A DNA stretch of 64,000 nt from Burkholderia stagnalis (GTDB lineage: Bacteria > Pseudomonadota > Gammaproteobacteria > Burkholderiales > Burkholderiaceae): the NCBI RefSeq assembly GCF_902830275.1, contig NZ_CADESW010000024.1:56214-120213 (forward strand). Reading direction: 5' to 3'. Position 1 is the stretch's first letter. Each line of letters starts with the position of its first letter. This document shows positions 61,858-64,000 of this stretch, piece by piece. Made by a program: the position numbers and the translations under genes. The notes under the pieces are model-generated. The model was not told where the DNA came from and did not search any database. It was given only the letters and a program-made list of their open reading frames with translations.

Positions 61858-62271
61858 CTATCCGTTCAACTCCGGTAGAGGCAAACCTCTCCTCTCCAAC
61901 ACAAGCATTGCCTTATCTAAAAATTTCAATGGCAAGTTCGTCTTTGCCCCATAAAGATCGACAATTCCAACCTCCACCACACTATCAACCAAATTTTCAA
62001 ACTCGCTCAAATCATCGCCGGACATCATAGACCTGAGACTCACCGGAATTGGATCGCCCCTCCCATTTAGATCAAGCAATGCTCCTTTTGCGTCCCATTC
62101 CGCCAAGCTTTTCCCGGAAGCTATCGAATCAAGATGATCCAATAGTTCGCTTATGGCTGGATGCGAAATCCCCATTAACTCACAGTAGCGCCGAAGACAG
62201 GAAGACGCGTAAAGCTGCTTATCTTCTGAAGAGCAGCCGGCTAATTTTACAAGAAGCTCATCCCTATTCAT
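61858..62271 (-). CDS. putative immunity protein of the Rhs deaminase toxin
   Basis: 137 residues, acidic, all-helical look: MNRDELLVKLAGCSSEDKQL, ISHPAISELLDHLDSIASG, MMSGDDLSEFENLVDSVVEVG. ATG 62271 lies inside the last codons of rhs (8-base overlap), so toxin and immunity are translated together. GTG 62280 is an alternative start. No family recognised with certainty. Low GC and tight coupling to the toxin tip support immunity function (inferred). Confidence 0.6.
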   Translation of the reverse strand: MNRDELLVKLAGCSSEDKQLYASSCLRRYCELMGISHPAISELLDHLDSIASGKSLAEWDAKGALLDLNGRGDPIPVSLRSMMSGDDLSEFENLVDSVVEVGIVDLYGAKTNLPLKFLDKAMLVLERRGLPLPELNG

Positions 62272-64000
62272 GATGACCACACCGTCGAACTAGATTCATA
62301 TCTAATTTTCTAAGTAAAGGATTACACACAGAACACGGGACCTTGTCTATCCCATGAACTCCACTTGTACTATTTCTCCCGCGAACATTAGCAACAGAGA
62401 TCGTTGCCCCGGTTAAATTAATACCTTTATTCCTAGCCCTGGATATTGCGTTCACTTCAGCGCATTGAGCATCAAATTCATTCGGTGGAATATCCTTTAA
62501 CGCGCCCTGAACCTCGGGGTTAGTGATGCCCCCTTGATTGCGCCCAACTACAATACGCCCGTCTTTGGAAACAATCACTGCGACCGTGTTTGGCCGCTGT
62601 GACGCCGGCAAGCTTTGCGCCTTGTCCGCGAGCCTGCCTGCAAGTGTGCCACTCAGTCCCAAAGGATCAATCCACTGCACCGGGCTTACAGCGTACTGGT
62701 AGACATTTAGTCCGCCTTCAACCCCAATCGGGTCTTTGCTGACGTAGCGCCCCGACGTCGGATCGTAGTACCTGTGCCGGTTATAGTGCAGCCCCGTCTC
62801 GTCATCATGGTACTGCCCCTGGAACCGGATCGGATTCCCGGCTTCATGGCGTTCCGGCTGCGCCTGCCAGACGGTTTTCTCCCCGCCCCACGCCTTGTAC
62901 CGCCCGAGCCACACCACCTTCCCCGACTCATCCAGCAGTTCCTGCGGCGTCCCCAGATGATCGTTCTGGTAAAACAGCGTCGCGTGCCGCGTCTTCGCCG
63001 GCACCTGTACGAACCGGCCATCCGTCCCCGTCGCGATGAACGCCGCTTCCACCAGCGTCTCGTCCAGCCGCGCCAGCGGCACGAATGTGCCGGGCTCATG
63101 CAGGTAGAGCGACGCCCCTTGCCACTGATGCCGCTCGCTGAGCGTATGCATGCGCTGCGCCACCGGCAGCGCGTCCTCATCGTCCGGATCCTCGCGCACG
63201 ATCCGGACCGGGCGGTAGGCCAGCGGCTCGCGTTCGCCCGGCTGAAGCGGCGGCAGGTGGAAGCGCTCCTCCATCAACAGCACGTCGCCGTCCCACGCGA
63301 ACACCGTCCGGTCAATGCTGCCGTCCGGCCGCCCGACCTCCTTCAGCGTGCGCCGCCCGAACGCGTCATAGGCGAAGCTCACCCGCAATTCAGGCCGCAC
63401 CGTACCCGGGATGGACGTGGTGCCGTCCTGCGTCCGCTCGATCCGGTCGATCTCGTTCGCCGCCGGCGGTTTCGCGTAGCGATCGGCACGCTTGAGCCGG
63501 TTCGCCACATCGTATGCGTACAGCCACGTCACGCCGCCCGGCTCGGTCTTGCGGATCAGGTTGCCGTGCGCATCGTGCTCGTAGCGCGTGCGGTTCAACT
63601 CCTTCAGCACATTGCCCACGCACTTCGGCAGCGCCTTCTCCCACGCGTTCAGCCGGCCCGCTTCGTCCGCCATCCGCGTGCGCCGCGCGATCTGCTCGGG
63701 CGTCATCCGCTCGCCCGGGTGCGCGTCCTGCCACGCCCGATCCTGCGCGATGATCCGCTGGTGCCGCCGGCTCATCTCGTCGAGCGTTTCCTCGGTCGGG
63801 CGCGGCGTGATCTTCTCCGGATCGACCGGATTGCCCGCCGGATCGAACGCAAAGACTTCCTTCAGATCGGGCGTAACCGCCTTCAGCAACCGCCCCACCG
63901 GGTCGTACGTGTAATCGGTTGCCCCGCGCGCACGATCCTCGATGCGCGTCAGGCGTCCCGCCGCGTCGTACCGGTACTGCCGCGCGGCGAGCCAGTCCGT
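62264..64000 (-). CDS. Rhs-repeat protein with deaminase-type toxin tip (partial)
   Basis: The 3' 579 codons or so; the frame continues unbroken past the window edge. It shows YD repeats (YRYDAAGRLTRIEDR, YTYDPVGRLLKAV, RYEHDAHGNLIRK), the core end FYQNDHLGTPQELLD, GRYKAWGG, GLHYNRHRYYDP, SKDPIG and the cut-site phrase WIDPLGL. The tip of about 125 residues then carries AQCAEVNAIS and PCSVCNPLL, the (C/H)AE plus PCxxC zinc set of cytidine-deaminase-fold toxins (closest to the YwqJ-like group). Rhs shells wrap such toxins for delivery by type VI secretion; a PAAR protein is encoded downstream. Core GC is high, tip GC is much lower, a sign of tip replacement. Confidence 0.88.
   Translation of the reverse strand, partial: TDWLAARQYRYDAAGRLTRIEDRARGATDYTYDPVGRLLKAVTPDLKEVFAFDPAGNPVDPEKITPRPTEETLDEMSRRHQRIIAQDRAWQDAHPGERMTPEQIARRTRMADEAGRLNAWEKALPKCVGNVLKELNRTRYEHDAHGNLIRKTEPGGVTWLYAYDVANRLKRADRYAKPPAANEIDRIERTQDGTTSIPGTVRPELRVSFAYDAFGRRTLKEVGRPDGSIDRTVFAWDGDVLLMEERFHLPPLQPGEREPLAYRPVRIVREDPDDEDALPVAQRMHTLSERHQWQGASLYLHEPGTFVPLARLDETLVEAAFIATGTDGRFVQVPAKTRHATLFYQNDHLGTPQELLDESGKVVWLGRYKAWGGEKTVWQAQPERHEAGNPIRFQGQYHDDETGLHYNRHRYYDPTSGRYVSKDPIGVEGGLNVYQYAVSPVQWIDPLGLSGTLAGRLADKAQSLPASQRPNTVAVIVSKDGRIVVGRNQGGITNPEVQGALKDIPPNEFDAQCAEVNAISRARNKGINLTGATISVANVRGRNSTSGVHGIDKVPCSVCNPLLRKLDMNLVRRCGHHE
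62658..62799 (-). repeat. Rhs core-end direct repeat, copy in the full rhs gene
   Basis: Partner of 61451-61592, same length and orientation, 1207 bases apart. Recombination between the two would swap the deaminase tip and its immunity gene for the Tse2-like module. Confidence 0.75.

Noticed and set aside
1..64000. CRISPR array, tRNA or rRNA gene
   Set aside because: No regularly spaced repeats of 25-40 bases and no cloverleaf or rRNA-like segments were noticed by eye.

Overview
The window is a high-GC (mostly about 65-70%) piece of a betaproteobacterial chromosome or chromid. Dense GNC codon use, DUF4148 proteins, a Gram-negative 'MKKTL' porin, DUF488/DUF1488/DUF2239/DUF4180 genes and the general gene mix suggest Burkholderia, probably the cepacia complex. 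This is inferred from gene content; no search was run.

Layout. (1) About 1-6350 is a lower-GC accessory stretch: an HNH-nuclease-like gene, a solitary catalytic-domain-only tyrosine recombinase, a zinc-ribbon protein carrying a HEPN-type RNxxxH motif and bracketed by short direct repeats, a membrane coiled-coil protein, and an unknown protein. Gene density is low and degenerate intergenic repeats are present. (2) 6371-15008 is core-like: a DUF4148 protein, a PilZ protein, a class A penicillin-binding protein, then a trans-3-hydroxy-L-proline module (dehydratase, binding protein, GntR regulator, divergent imine reductase). (3) 15043-18562 is a stress or low-oxygen group: a lone receiver, an Fe-S FNR-type regulator, an HPF/RaiA-like protein, small DUF proteins and a perfect TTGAC-N4-GTCAA site. 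(4) 18902-24008 holds an SDR/SnoaL operon divergent from an HxlR regulator, and an aromatic permease-tyrB operon divergent from an Lrp regulator. (5) 24376-29809 holds secreted functions (AA10 copper oxygenase, phosphoesterase lipoprotein, dihaem peroxidase) and a glycosyltransferase. (6) 29939-53736 holds transport and catabolism genes: AtoE, ClC, cytosine deaminase, porin, FUSC exporter, DmpA peptidase plus permease, P450, carotenoid-oxygenase-type enzyme, DUF2239, AEC and EamA transporters. (7) 53858-57854 is a beta-alanine (bau-type) operon with a divergent LysR gene, followed by a Bcr/CflA exporter. (8) 59335-64000 is a lower-GC type VI secretion cargo region: PAAR protein, a secreted unknown, small putative immunity genes, an orphan Rhs C-terminal Tse2-like toxin module broken by an amber codon, and the 3' end of an rhs gene with a deaminase-type toxin tip and overlapping immunity gene.

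The recurring theme is a regulator transcribed divergently from the operon it probably controls. In several cases (DUF2239, the excisionase-like HTH gene, HxlR/SDR, FNR box, the GntR region) the sequence also shows operator-like palindromes placed on recognisable promoter elements. The most unusual material is at the two ends: the HEPN/zinc-ribbon and recombinase island on the left, and the layered Rhs toxin-immunity modules on the right. No tRNA, rRNA or CRISPR array was seen.
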